From Cyclina sinensis (lineage: Eukaryota > Mollusca > Bivalvia > Venerida > Veneridae): a stretch of DNA of 64,000 bases. Below are positions 11,970 to 23,699 of the stretch, piece after piece. The notes below the pieces were generated by a model. The model did not search any database. It was given only the letters and a program-made list of their open reading frames with translations, and had not been told where the DNA came from. The stretch lies in contig JAAONU010000001.1 in the NCBI GenBank assembly GCA_012932295.1, positions 31,775,449-31,839,448 on the forward strand, read 5' to 3'. How positions within the stretch are numbered: the stretch's first letter is position 1; each line of letters opens with the position of its first letter. The position numbers and the translations under genes are program-made.

Positions 11970-12800
11970 GACTCCTACGTATGCGAAAAGGACTTTTATT
12001 TTTTTAAATAAGTGGATATTAATAATTTTATTCACTTTTATTCGAACATTATCAAAGTGTACCGTTGATTGTTTATAAAAAAAGAGAGTAACATTTACTA
12101 AATAATAGCGATATTTTATATAGGACTCTGAGAATCTCCTTTTCGCATATGTGACTTTTATATGTGAACAGGACATTTCTTTTTTGATCAATGAATATAA
12201 TCAAATGTTTTACTACTACTTGAACATAACCACACTTTAACGTTAACTGTATTTAGAAAAGTTAATTTTTATTTAAGCTTAACAAAATTATAGCGATATT
12301 TACAGTAGAACACTGAGAATCTCCTTTTTGCATATGTGACTTTCATATGCGAAATGGGCTGTTATCTTTTTATAACAGTGAAGAGGATGCATTTTTTCAC
12401 TTCTACTTGAACAGAACCAAAATTTAAATTTGATTGCTTATAGAAAAAAATCAAATCTTAAATAAGCTTAACAAAATTAAAGCGATATTTTAATTCAGAC
12501 TCTGAGGATCTCATTTTTCCTTCTGCCTCTTTCATTTGCAAGAAGGACTTTTCTTTTTTCAATCAGTGCATATAATCTATTGTTTTCACTAGGCCTACCT
12601 TTTGTATTCCATTACAATAACTGAATTGAATAAACGTTGATTTTCCTTTTGAAAAAAAAAACTGATTTAAATTAAGATATATATGTATATATTTTATAAC
12701 ATCGGACTCTTTTAAATCCCTATTATCATTGCATTTTTAATCTTGAAGATGGTGAACTTTGAATGTATGAGAAAAGGGCTTTTCATTTTAAAAAAAAAAA
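11970..12800. repeat. ~190 bp tandem repeat, four to five degenerate copies
   Basis: The phrases GACTCTGAGAATCTCC, GCATATGTGACTTT and AGCTTAACAAAATTA recur at ~190 bp intervals (near 12120, 12310 and 12500, with weaker copies at 11975 and 12705). It lies just downstream of the esterase stop. No coding potential is evident. Confidence 0.75.
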
Positions 12801-13361
12801 AAATCTCCACAATTTGAATATAATGACAATTTGATATTTTTTTAACTTTTTTGTACCAAGACAGGGCTTTAATCAGGGCCCAAACCAAAATGATATTTTC
12901 ATAAATTTCTTTAGAAAAATAGAAAATACATTTTAAGTTCAGAGACTACCTTAGAAATAACTATTATTCAAGTATATATTACAAGATGTGATTGATACAA
13001 TTATTCGTCACCGTGATTTATAATTAATGTTGCGCACGTGTGTATGAAAGTGTTTGACTGGATTATCTCATATGTCTGAATGATAAGGGAACTTCCGGTG
13101 AAAGGTAAAACACAACTAAATCTAATACTGCAGTATGGTATATCTTGTAGCATTATAACAAAATTGACTGGTTCCCGACAACACTGATTTGTGGTGTTTA
13201 ACCTAAACATCTGTCATATACATAGATAGTTCGTAAACAAACTTTATCTATGTTACGGAATTGGAGACACATTGTAGAAATTGATCCTCACAAATAAAAA
13301 ATTTGTATCACTACACTTGATAAAACAACTTATTAAACAAATCAGCATCAAATACTAGAAC
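12801..13361. other. AT-rich intergenic stretch
   Basis: I see no gene, tandem repeat or recognisable element. A 69-residue open frame on the minus strand at 13001-13210 has no recognisable features and is treated as chance. Confidence 0.4.
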
Positions 13362-13366
13362 ACTGC

Positions 13367-13581
13367 CAGGGGCGTAGCCAGGGCTTTTGAAGGTGTACGC
13401 AGAATCCTAGGGGGGTCCGGGGGCATGCTCCCCCGGAATTTTGTTTTTCTGTAGATCGTCTCAGGAGCGTTTTGGCAGGTTTTGGCATAAAATAGGTCAT
13501 ATTTTTTCACCAAATTTACTCGATTTTCAGGACCAATGTGTACGCAGCTGCGTATTCTGCGTACTGGTAGCTACGCGCCTG
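13367..13581. mobile_element. 215 bp MITE with terminal inverted repeats and 5 bp target duplication
   Basis: The left end CAGGGGCGTAGCCA and the reverse complement of the right end, CAGGCGCGTAGCTA, match at 12 of 14 positions. ACTGC flanks the element on both sides (13362-13366 and 13582-13586). The interior is much more GC-rich than its surroundings and includes GGGGGGTCCGGGGGCATGCT and an internal GTACGCAG/CTGCGTA inverted pair. It encodes nothing. The superfamily is uncertain; a 5 bp duplication alone does not settle it. Confidence 0.8.
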
Positions 13582-13968
13582 ACTGCAGATAGCAGATTTT
13601 AGTTATATTCGCAACTTATCATCTAATGATACCGCGGCCATAATCGTACTATTATTTTCTATTCCTTTGTCAAGCCCCTGAGGATATACTCTTTTGTACA
13701 CGTTAAACATAAATCGAATAAATTATATAATCAGCATCTATTTTTGCTTTTAAATAAATACCTTACCCGTTTAAGTCGGTTATAATTAACAAGCCAGCCA
13801 ATGTGCAATTAAACCCTTTAGTGAAACACTTAGTAGCGAGTAGAGTATGTGCGAAAGAACATAGGTAGCGAATATGTACAGAAAGAAAATGTTATACACT
13901 GAAATTTATTACACTTTCAAAAGGAACCGGAAAAGGACAGAAATATGTGGCCGGAATCGTATTAGCCT

Positions 13969-14052
13969 ATACAGTAAAGTCTCGCTATTAAGACCACATT
14001 TGGGACCTGGCAGAAGTGGTCTTATTATCGAGTCGGTCTTAATTTTGATACC
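13969..14052. mobile_element. fragment resembling a pogo/Tigger-type terminal repeat
   Basis: TACAGTAAAGTCTCGCTATT followed by AAGACCACATTTGGGACC, then GTGGTCTTATTATCGAG and GGTCTTAATTTTG, resembles the ends of pogo-like elements (CAGTnnAnnCTCGCTAT). Only one end is seen, so it is probably a relic. Confidence 0.35.
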
Positions 14053-14559
14053 CTGCTTGGATTCAGTTTTAGGTTCCATGCTTATGCGTTATCAGAGGTG
14101 TTGTATATTATAATTTAAAATTGTTCATTAAATAAACAACAAAAGCCCTTTTGCAACAATATTTTTTATAATATTATACATTTAATCATTTATAATGTAT
14201 TGTATTTTAAAACATACATTTTAAACATATTTTTTTTTCAGAACATAAGAACTAAGTTCTTATTTCGTCATTCATTTTTAGCACCACACAGCACAATTGT
14301 TACTTCCCTGAATGAGGGGAGATTAATGCGTACGGCAAGTTTGCAAACTCCATGCAGCGGTTACTTCCCTTTCATTGAAAGGAGATTGGCAAAGTTAAAC
14401 AAAATTATTAATATGGAGGGACCGAATGTTAAAAAAATTGTGAGATTCATCAAACATAATATTTACAAATTCATACCTAAGAAATATTTAATAACCTTTT
14501 CAGGTTAAAATGCTTGCTAAATTTCAATCATTTTTATTCAGTGAAACGACGTAATGATA

Positions 14560-15725
14560 AAAAGAAATCAATAGTCAAATAACAACTAGTCCACAACTTT
14601 TGCTATAATTTTGACAACATCAAATAGTGAAATATCTTTGAAACGTGGTCAGATAGAAATGAGATCATTTTTTTTCAAAAATCAAATAATTGTGAAATAT
14701 CTTTGAAACTTGGTCGGATAGAAATGAGATGATTTTCAAAGTTTTCCAATTAGTCATATAGTGAAGAGTTGTACAACTACTGTCAAGTTTTTTATGAAGC
14801 AACATAGCTTCTAGGAATTTCATTAAAGGCCGCCACAGAAACATAGCTGTGATATGATTTAGAAATTGGACGAAGGTTTCTGAGGAGAAGATTTTCCAAT
14901 TTTCCTATGAAGTTGTATTTTGAAAAGTTGCCCTTCCCCCTGTCAGCCAAAATATTTTAAAAACAAATATTACTCAAAAGATTTTGATAGAGGGCCAACT
15001 ATAAGGGGCATTTGTGGAAAATTATTATTAAAAAATTGTTCAAGTGGTTTCTCAGAAGATTTTCAAAGTTTTCCATACAGTTGCAAATAGAAAGTTGTCA
15101 GCCAAGTGTTTTTTTATTTAGAAACCAACATGGCGTGAAGGATTTTGATTAAAGGCCACATTTCTGTAAAATTATTTTGAATTCGTTCCAGTAGTTTCTG
15201 AGTCGAAGATTTTCGGACTTTACCATTTATTCATATAGTGAAAACAAGCCCTGCCCTCTGAAGGCCATGTTTTGAAGAGATCCCAATGACTGGAAGGAAT
15301 CTGATAATGGGCCACCTAAGAAACATTTTTGTAAAATTATTTGAAATCAGGCAGGTGATTTCTGAGGATAAAATTTTCAAAGTTTTCCATGTACATGAAG
15401 TCAAATAGTGAAACAGGCCTTTGTAGGCCTTTTTTAGGAACCCAAATGGTTTGAAGGGGCACCTAAAGAACATTTTTTAAAAATTATTTCTGAATCGAGC
15501 AGGTAAAGATTTTAAAAGTTTCTCCTTACGCTTGCCATGGAAACCAGAGTTCTTAATGGAACCATTTGTTTTAAGAAATTTAGGAAAGGATCAACTATGG
15601 AACGATCCTGAAAAGTTTGCTTTAAATTAGCCCGGTGGCTCGGGAGGATGATTCACTTAAAGGAAAATGCTGACAACCGACGACGGAAGTATCCTGTCCA
15701 AACACTTCGTGTTCAGGTAAGCTTA
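14560..15725. repeat. degenerate ~200 bp tandem copies inside a dispersed repeat
   Basis: The segments TTTCTGAGGAGAAGATTTTC, AAGTTTTCCAT and AAAGGCCACC recur about every 150-200 bp between 14740 and 15560. The right end, CCGACGACGGAAG followed by AACACTTCGTGTTCAGGTAAG, matches the hairpin end of the GGGCCATGATGGCCC-bounded family. No gene is seen within it. Confidence 0.65.
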
Positions 15726-16127
15726 AAAACTGAAGCCATTCTTCTGGACAAAAAATCTTGAATTACTCTTTTACTTACAATTAGGCAATGGAGAAAAATG
15801 CCTAGATGAAGTATGTGGTTGTAAAAAATAAATCAAACAACATGGAACACGCTTTCTATCCCGTGCAAACACCTCAAGCAAACAGTGTTCTGACTGATTA
15901 AATCACCACAACATGTCACTAAATATGCCAAAACTTATATATCTCAGTTTTGTACATGTACAAAAAATAGTCTGTCAATAGTTACTTTATCAATGTAGAA
16001 ATAATAAATGTTATTGGTTAAATATGAAAAAGTTGTTCTGTAAATCATTTTCATTTGAAAACAACACATATTGCTTTTTAAATAAACAGGAAATTTGGAT
16101 AGATTGAATTTCAAATAAGAGGAGTAG

Positions 16128-17945
16128 ATGGTCCTGGGTCGCTCACCTGAAAAGAAACTACAAAACAACATGTTGAGTGGGAGAGGGAGGAGCACACAAG
16201 GGATGTGTCAAATGGCAGACAGTTCAAATACCACATTAGATATAAAAAAGTATTTTTAAACCAAAAAAGGTCAATAGTTCAAGGTAAGCCGAAGTCAAAT
16301 TTGAAGACTGTATGCAGACTTATACAGATAGTTAAAATTTCAAAGACATATCTTCAAAAACAAGGTAGTAGGTCAAGGTCAAGGTCAGCTAAGCTCAAAA
16401 GTGCAGTCTGCATGCAAATTTATACAAATAGTTAAAATTCCATTGATGTAGCTTTGAAAACAAAAAAGTAAGTCAGAAGGTCACATGAAGGTCAAGTACA
16501 AAGGTGGATGAAGGTGAAGTGAAGTACCTTCCTACCACATCCAATGATTTTTTTCGAGGGGAGGAGGTTACCCTGGTGAGGTGGGTGGGGTTGGATACCC
16601 TTGTGAGGGCCAAGATCTTCCAAAGTCCATCTAATTAACACGACAATGCTGAACCATATGTATTTAAGCTCAATGCCTTTTACTTTCTTTAAAACTTTTT
16701 CCTACAGAACTCATTGTAAAACTAATTGACAACTGGGGCGGGCCAATTTTGATCCAAGGGCCATGATTTGTATCAACTTAGTAGAGGTTCACTAGCCAAT
16801 GGTACGAACAAAATATCTAAATCCTAGGTCTAATGGTTTCTAACAAGTAGATTTTTTCCCCTATATAAGTCTAAGTAAAATCAAGTAACCCCTGGGCTCG
16901 GCCCAATTCTGATCACAGCGCTATGATTTATATAATTTTAATAGAGATCCACCAGATTATGTTATCAAACAAATATGTAAGCTCTAGGCCGTGTGGTTTC
17001 AGATAAGATCTTTTTAACTGCTTTGCGTTTATAACTCTATGTAAGATCAAGTGACCCCTGGGGCGGGGCCAATGAGGGACATTCCTGATAACAAATTATC
17101 TCCCTTACCCATATAAAATCAAAGATAGACCAAATTGCCCATAGGTCCTTTCAGTTGGAATCCTCTAACTTCATCCTTGTTTCTCTTTGTGATAGTCATG
17201 ACTTTTACTTGTGAAAACTGTCACTTATACAGTTAGGATTATCAAAAAAATAAACAAAAAAGTGTTAACAAAACATGCTATTAAACTAAATGTGTAATGA
17301 TAAATCTGACTACCATTGTTGTAAATAATTAGGTTTAATTATCACCATACCAAAAACAAAAATAGCGATGAAAGCAGAGGAATCCAAATAGATGGACCAA
17401 TGTAATATCAGAGAGTATTCAGGGTAGATAATCCACGAATGTCCCCTATTTTGATCCAGGGGCCATGATTTGTAAAATCTTGGTAGAGGTCCATTAGATA
17501 ATCATACACACCAAACATCTTAACTCTGGGCCTTATGGTTTCTGACAAGAAGATTTTTAAAAAGATTTTCCGATATAAGTCTGTGTAAAATCAAATGACC
17601 CTGGGCTCGAGCCAATTCTGATCCTCAGAGCCATGATTTATATAGCTTTGGTAGGGGTCCTCTAGATAATGCTATTAACCAAATATGTAAGCTCTAGGTC
17701 ATGTGGTTTTAGACAAGAAGATTTTTTAAGTTTTTCCTTTCAGCTGTCATGGCAACCAAACTTCTGGAATTCCATTTTTATATACTTTTGAAAGAGGACC
17801 GTACAATGATCATTTCTGTAAAGTTTAATTTCAATTGACCCAGTGGTATAGGAGATGCTATTTGAAGTCAATTGTGGACGACGGACGGACGACGGACAAA
17901 ACAGCATACTAAAAGCTACACCTGACTTTCGGTAAGGTGGGCTAA
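16128..17945. repeat. copy of the palindrome-bounded dispersed repeat with internal ~170 bp tandem units
   Basis: It starts with GATGGTCCTGGGTCGCTCACCTGA and ends with a CGACGGACGGACGACGGAC tract and GGTAAGGTGGGCTAAA. The interior repeats the unit containing AAGTGACCCCTGGGGCGGGG and AGCTCTAGGCC, also seen at 41500-42450. A 370 bp MITE interrupts it at 17076-17445. Confidence 0.75.
17076..17445. mobile_element. MITE nested in a dispersed repeat
   Basis: GGGACATTC opens the insertion and GAATGTCCC closes it. Further in, AATTATCTCCC and GGTAGATAAT, and then GGAATCCTCTAAC and AGAGGAATCC, form an extended imperfect inverted repeat. The host repeat text GGGGCGGGGCCAA resumes on the other side as TTTTGATCCAGGGGCC, so the insertion cuts the repeat in two. 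The target duplication is not clear. Confidence 0.65.
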
Positions 17946-18796
17946 AAACGAAGTGACTGGTGGGCTCTCCTTCGAAAAGATATATCTGAAAAGTTGAATG
18001 GTTATTCTATGATAGATCTGAATGAACTTGTCTCTAATTATTGCGTCTTTCCAGAAATTGGCTAAGGGAACATCTGCAGAAGCTAATAAAATGAGATTGT
18101 GACTTGATGAAACAATGAAATACTGTATGATTTGATTTATTTATGTGTAACTAACAATAAAACACTATATGTTTTCAATCACCTCGCAGTGATTTTTGTC
18201 TTCATTCTTCAGCAAAGATCTCTGTCCCCACGGGTAAACTTTAGCTCGTTAAAATTCCAGCTATGAACATATTTATGTTTTTTTTAATTATTCATTTTTC
18301 TCTTCTTTTTTGCTTAGTTTTGATAGGAAATACATCGATTTAAGATGTCTGAAAAATTATAAAACTGAAAAGAAAACTTGAAAAAAGTTAACATTCATAA
18401 TGAAACAAGGGAAGTAACCGCTGCGTGGAGTTTGGTGTAAATTGATTTAGTTGTGTTTGACTTTCTCAAACAAGTCTAAACAAAAACCAAAAATTGACGG
18501 AATTTTGAAACATTGATCAACGTTACAGAAAATTTTGGTAATTCTTTTTGCTCTTAAAAGCATTTTTGCAATCTGTTCTTACATAATTTGGAATAAGTTA
18601 TCAAAACGTATGCGTATTGCATAAAGTAGTTTCTGTCTGTATTCGGACACGTTTTATTTTGGATAAGCCTAATCAAAAAAACGTATCGAAAGAAAAACGC
18701 CAAAACATTCCCATTCATTAATTTTATTAATTATATTTGTGTGTGCAAAGCGACTTCCAATAATGTCCAAATTGAGAGTTAATGTACCACTACTCT

Positions 18797-19265
18797 ATAG
18801 TGGACACCAGATAGATACTGTAAGGCATTTCCAAAAGCCTCGCTCTTGTTGGAGTGTCTGGAACGTTTGCCAAGTTAAGCAATGATATCAATGGTCAGAA
18901 CTTGGATGGGTGTCCCAAATTGAGCTCATAGGCCAGTTTACTACATTGGTGGTAGTGGTAATTCCATGAATCTTTGCCAACTTTTTACCTTGGTTAGTGC
19001 TTGTGTGCACTGTTAGTGCAAGGTTTGTCCAGTAGCATGGTTGGAGCGGAAACGGGTTCTATAGGAAGCTATACAGTAGATGCCCGGCTCCTTAAGGTTA
19101 AAGAGCCTTTAGAGGGGAGGAGTGTAGTGGACTTCAGATAAACAAGGCATTTCACTTAGCCTTGCTGTTGGGCTAGCTCTTTAGCGACATGGCTGGATTG
19201 TCTGGAACATTTGCCTAGTTAAGCATTGTTATCTATGGATGGGTGTCTCAAATAGAGCTCATGGA
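18797..19265. repeat. two degenerate copies of a repeat about 327 bp apart
   Basis: The string TAGTGGAC, then AGGCATTTC, GTCTGGAAC, TTTGCC and AGTTAAGCA, GGATGGGTGTC and GAGCTCAT appear in the same order from 18797 and again from 19124. It may be a SINE or tandem duplication; I do not recognise the family. Confidence 0.55.
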
Positions 19266-19269
19266 CCAG

Positions 19270-19407
19270 GTTTCTACAACTCTTTGAACAACCATATCCT
19301 TGGACAAGTTAGTGAAAATCCATAATCTTGGCCTAATCATCAATGACAATCTCAGGTTGGCTTCTCATATGAACAAAGTGTGTATTAAAGCAAACTCCAC
19401 TCTGGGA
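19270..19407 (+). pseudogene. non-LTR retrotransposon reverse transcriptase fragment, upstream half
   Basis: One frame reads KLVKIHNLGLIINDNL then RLASHMNKVCIKANSTLG, matching the conserved segment of non-LTR reverse transcriptases (KYLGxxIDxxLxWxxHI, then KANSTLGFLRRN). The frame stops at 19407 where a foldback element is inserted; the same reading resumes at 23700. The open frame upstream is short, so the copy was already decayed or truncated. Confidence 0.75.
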
Positions 19408-21265
19408 GGGTCGCACTAAACTACTGACGAATTAACTGACGACATAGAATAAGAAGAAAAACACTGACCACATAGGTAAAGAAGGATTATCGGAAAACAC
19501 TGACCATATAGACAAAGAAGGATTGTCGATAACGGTAAATAGGTGTGAAAATGGTCATGGTTATTGCACATTACATTGAATGGATTAAATTAATAAATGT
19601 GTTATCACATATTAAACGGAATGTACTAGATTTGTTCCGAAAATAACATATATATGAAGATTGTATAAGATATAAATGAAGTCACTAGTCAACAAATAAC
19701 ATGTCGTGTGTATATCATACATTTATTTTTTACATGTTCATATTATGTAAAAAGAACAAAACAATATTTTTATATATATTTAACTGGTCAGTGTTATCTC
19801 GCTTAATCAATGATTTATAACTATAAAAAATTGGCCAGTATTTTCTCTCTCTATATATATATATATTTAACTGGTCAGCATTTTCTAACTACATTAAACT
19901 GGTCAGCATTTTCTAATTATAATGAACTGGTCAGTGTTTTCTCACTATATCAATGATTTATATCTATATACAACTGGTCAGCGTTTTCTCACTATATATA
20001 GCTGGTCAGCATTTTCTTACTATATTTAACTGGTCAGTGTTTTCTCACTATATATTACTGGTCAGCATTTTCTTACTGTATTTAACTAGTCAGTATTTCT
20101 CGCTCTATCAATGATTTATAACTATATACAATTATACACCATTTTATCATTATAAATAACTGGTAAGCATTTTCTTACAATATTTAACTGGTCAGCATTT
20201 TCTCGCTCTATCAATGATTTCTCACTATATATAACTGGTCAGCAGTTTCTTACTATTTTTAACTGGTCAGTGTTTTCTCGCTTTATCAATGATTTCTCAC
20301 TATATATAACTGATCAGCAGTTTCTTACAATATTTAACTGGTCAGTGTTTTCTCGCTTTATCAAAGATTTCTCACTATATATAACTGGTGAGCAGTTTCT
20401 TACTATATTTTACTGGTCAGCATTTTCTTACTATATTTAACTGGTTAGTGTTTTCTCGCTTTATCAAAGATTTCTCACTATATATAACTGGTGAGCAGTT
20501 TCTTACTATATTTTACTGGTCAGCATTTTCTTACTATATTTAACTGGTCAGTGTTTTCTCGCTTTTAGTTTATCAATGATTTCTCACTATATATAAATGG
20601 TCAGCAGTTTCCTACAATATTTAACTGGTCAGTGTTTTCTCGCTTTATCAAAGATTTTCACTATATATAACTGGTCAGCAGTTTCTTACTATATTTAACT
20701 GGTCAGCATTTTCTTACTATATTTAACTGGTCAGTGTTTTCTCGCTCTATCAATGATTTCTCACTATATATAACTGGTCAGCAGTTTCTTACTATTTTTA
20801 ACTGGTCAGTGTTTTCTCGCTTTATCAAAGATTTCTCACTATATATAACTGGTCAGCAGTTTCTTACTATATTTAACTGGTCAGCATTTTCTTACTATAT
20901 TTAACTGGTCAGTGTTTTCTCGCTTTATCAATGATTTCTCACTATATATAACTGGTCAGCATTTTCGTACAACATTTTAACTGGTCAGTGTTTTCTCGCT
21001 TTATCAAAGATTTTCACTATATATAACTGGTCAGCAGTTTCTTACTATATTTAACTGGTCTTACTATATTAACTGTTTTCTCGCTATATCAATAATTTTT
21101 ATAACTGTATAAATTGGCCAGTATTTTCTAACTATTTATAAAACTGGTCAGCATTTTCTTACTATATTTAACTGGTCAGTGTTTTATCGCTCTATCAAAG
21201 CATTTTCTTACAACATTAAACTGGTCAGCATTTTCTTACTATAATTAACTGGTCAGTGTTTTCTT
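19408..21265. repeat. left inverted arm of the foldback element
   Basis: About 350 bp of non-repetitive outer sequence is followed by an array of GGTCAG-containing units from about 19780. It pairs with 21766-23699 in reverse complement. A TATATATA run at 19855-19866 has its partner at 23240-23256. Confidence 0.85.
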
Positions 21266-21765
21266 GTGAGACACTTGTTTATCTCACCTTCAAATTTTTA
21301 ACGACAGTCCCCCAGGCGATTGATTGATGTCGCGTGCTTATAAACACTCGATCGTTGGAACAAGAATAAACTTAATTAACGACTTTTGCGTCGTGTGTTT
21401 CACGCCTAGCGGGAAGTAATTAAATATCTTGAATAAAAGATAAGCCACATGTATTTTGATTTGATGTGCACGTAAGAGTAGAATACTTGCGTTTTGTAAT
21501 GTGCCTAAAACGCGTCTTAGTGAATTTTGTCATATTGCCCTTATTGTATACTTCGTATACCTGGGTGAAAATAAAAAGATCAGTTCTGTTCTGTTTTATT
21601 CTGTAAAAAGGTAACTGCTGACTATTCATAAAAGCATATTTGCCGACAATGGAAAATGAGCAAAATGAAATTTTGAATATCATGAAAGATTTAGAATGCG
21701 TAATAACTAAATCAACAATGTTTCAAAAAAAGAAATCAGAAGTTCAAATTGCCATATATATATAT
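21266..21765. other. unique central loop of the foldback element
   Basis: This is the only part of the element not duplicated in the opposite arm. It opens with the hairpin GTGAGA...TCTCAC (21266-21287) and contains the perfect palindrome GTATAC-TTC-GTATAC at 21546-21560. An 87-residue minus-strand frame (21420-21683) and a 50-residue plus-strand frame (21649-21801) exist; neither is recognised. Both are short enough to be chance. Confidence 0.6.
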
Positions 21766-23699
21766 AAATTGAAAACACTACATGTAGTTATAAATCATTG
21801 ATAAAACAAGATTAAAATACTCACATGTTATATATAACGAGAAATCATTGATAAAGCGAGAAAACACTGACCACTAAAATATTGTAAGAAAATGCTGACC
21901 AGTTACATATAGTGAGAAATCATTGATAAAGCGAGAAAACACTGACCAGTTAAATATTGTAAGACACTGCTGACCAGATAAATATAGTAAGAAACTGCTG
22001 ACCAGTTAAATATAGTGAGAAAACACTGACTAGTTAGACGTAAAAGACCTTCATTGATAAAGCGAGAAAACACTGACCAGTTAAATATAGTAAGAAAATG
22101 CTGACCAGTTAAATATAGTAAGAAACTGCTGACCAGTTATATATAGTGAAAATCTTTGATAAAGCGAGAAAACACTGACCAGTTAAAATGTTGTACGAAA
22201 ATGCTGACCAGTTATATATAGTGAGAAATCATTGATAAAGCGAGAAAACACTGACCAGTTAAATATAGTAAGAAAATGCTGACCAGTTAAATATAGTAAG
22301 AAACTGCTGACCAGTTATATATAGTGAGAAATCTTTGATAAAGCGAGAAAACACTGACCAGTTAAATATTGTAAGAAACTGCTGACCAGTTATATATAGT
22401 GAGAAATCATTGATAAAGCGAGAAAACACTGACCAGTTAAAAATAGTAAGAAACTGCTGACCAGTTATATATAGTGAGAAATCATTGATAGAGCGAGAAA
22501 ACACTGACCAGTTAAATATAGTAAGAAAATGCTGACCAGATTAATATAGTAAGAAACTGCTGACCAGTTATATATAGTGAAAATCTTTGATAAAGCGAGA
22601 AAACACTGACCAGTTAAATATTGTAAGAAACTGCTGACCATTTATATATAGTGAGAAATCATTGATAAACTAAAAGCGAGAAAACACTGACCAGTTAAAT
22701 ATAGTAAGAAAATGCTCACCAGTTATATATAGTGAGAAATCTTTGATAAAGCGAGAAAACACTGACCAGTTAAATATTGTAAGAAACTGCTGATCAGTTA
22801 TATATAGTGAGAAATCATTGATAAAGCGAGAAAACACTGACCAGTTAAAAATAGTAAGAAACTGCTGACCAGTTATATATAGTGAGAAATCATTGATAGA
22901 GCGAGAAAATGCTGACCAGTTAAATATTGTAAGAAAATGCTGACCAGTTATTTATAATGATAAAATGGTGTATAATTGTATATAGTTATAAATCATTGAT
23001 AGAGCGAGAAATACTGACTAGTTAAATACAGTAAGAAAATGCTGACCAGTAATATATAGTGAGAAAACACTGACCAGTTAAATATAGTAAGAAAATGCTG
23101 ACCAGCTATATATAGTGAGAAAACGCTGACCAGTTGTATATAGATATAAATCATTGATATAGTGAGAAAACACTGACCAGTTCATTATAATTAGAAAATG
23201 CTGACCAGTTTAATGTAGTTAGAAAATGCTGACCAGTTATATATATATATATATATAGAGAGAGAAAATACTGGCCAATTTTTTATAGTTATAAATCATT
23301 GATTAAGCGAGATAACACTGACCAGTTAAATATATATAAAAATATTGTTTTGTTCTTTTTACATAATATGAACATGTAAAAAATAAATGTATGATATACA
23401 TACGACATCTTGTCATTTGTTGACTAGTGACTTTATTTATATCTTATACAATCTTCATATATATGTTATTGTCGGAACAAATCTAGTACACTCAGTTTGA
23501 TATATGATAACATTTATTAATTAATCCATTCAATGTAATGTGCAATAACCATGACCATTTTCACACCTATTTACCGTTATCAACAATCCTTCTTTGTCTA
23601 TATGGTCAGTGTTTTCCGATAATCCTTCTTTACCTATGTGGTCAGTGTTTTTCTTCTTATTCTATGTCGTCAGTTAATTCGTCAGTAGTTTAGATTTAG
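21766..23699. repeat. right inverted arm of the foldback element
   Basis: Reverse complement of the left arm. The 75 bp unit is a multiple of three, so an 81-residue minus-strand frame (22259-22504) shows a 25-residue repeat, FSRFINDFSLYITGQQ and onward. This is most simply a by-product of unit length. Confidence 0.85.

Larger units (their letters stand above)
19408..23699. mobile_element. 4,292 bp foldback transposon with ~1.9 kb inverted arms
   Basis: The left arm (19408 to about 21265) and right arm (about 21766 to 23699) are inverted copies. The outer ends share CTAAACTACTGACGAATTAA and continue near-identically for more than 150 bp, including GGTGTGAAAATGGTCATGG. The arms are built from a 75 bp unit containing ACTGGTCAGTGTTTTCTCGC, ATCAATGATTTCTCACTATA and ACTGGTCAGCAGTTTCTTAC, with shorter ~28 bp variants. 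A ~500 bp unique loop lies between the arms. CCACTCTGGGA flanks the element on both sides (19397-19407 and 23700-23710), an 11 bp target duplication, and the host reverse-transcriptase frame reads through if the element is removed. No transposase is encoded, so it is non-autonomous. Duplications of 9-11 bp suggest the MULE superfamily, but this is inference. Confidence 0.92.

Noticed and set aside
21546..21560. GTATAC-TTC-GTATAC resembling part of a loxP arm
   Set aside because: Only a short palindrome with a 3 bp centre; no second arm or 8 bp spacer, so no recombinase site is claimed.
19780..23330. Regular repeats that might suggest a CRISPR array
   Set aside because: The units are 28-75 bp, with no constant-length unique spacers, and form the arms of an inverted repeat in animal DNA.
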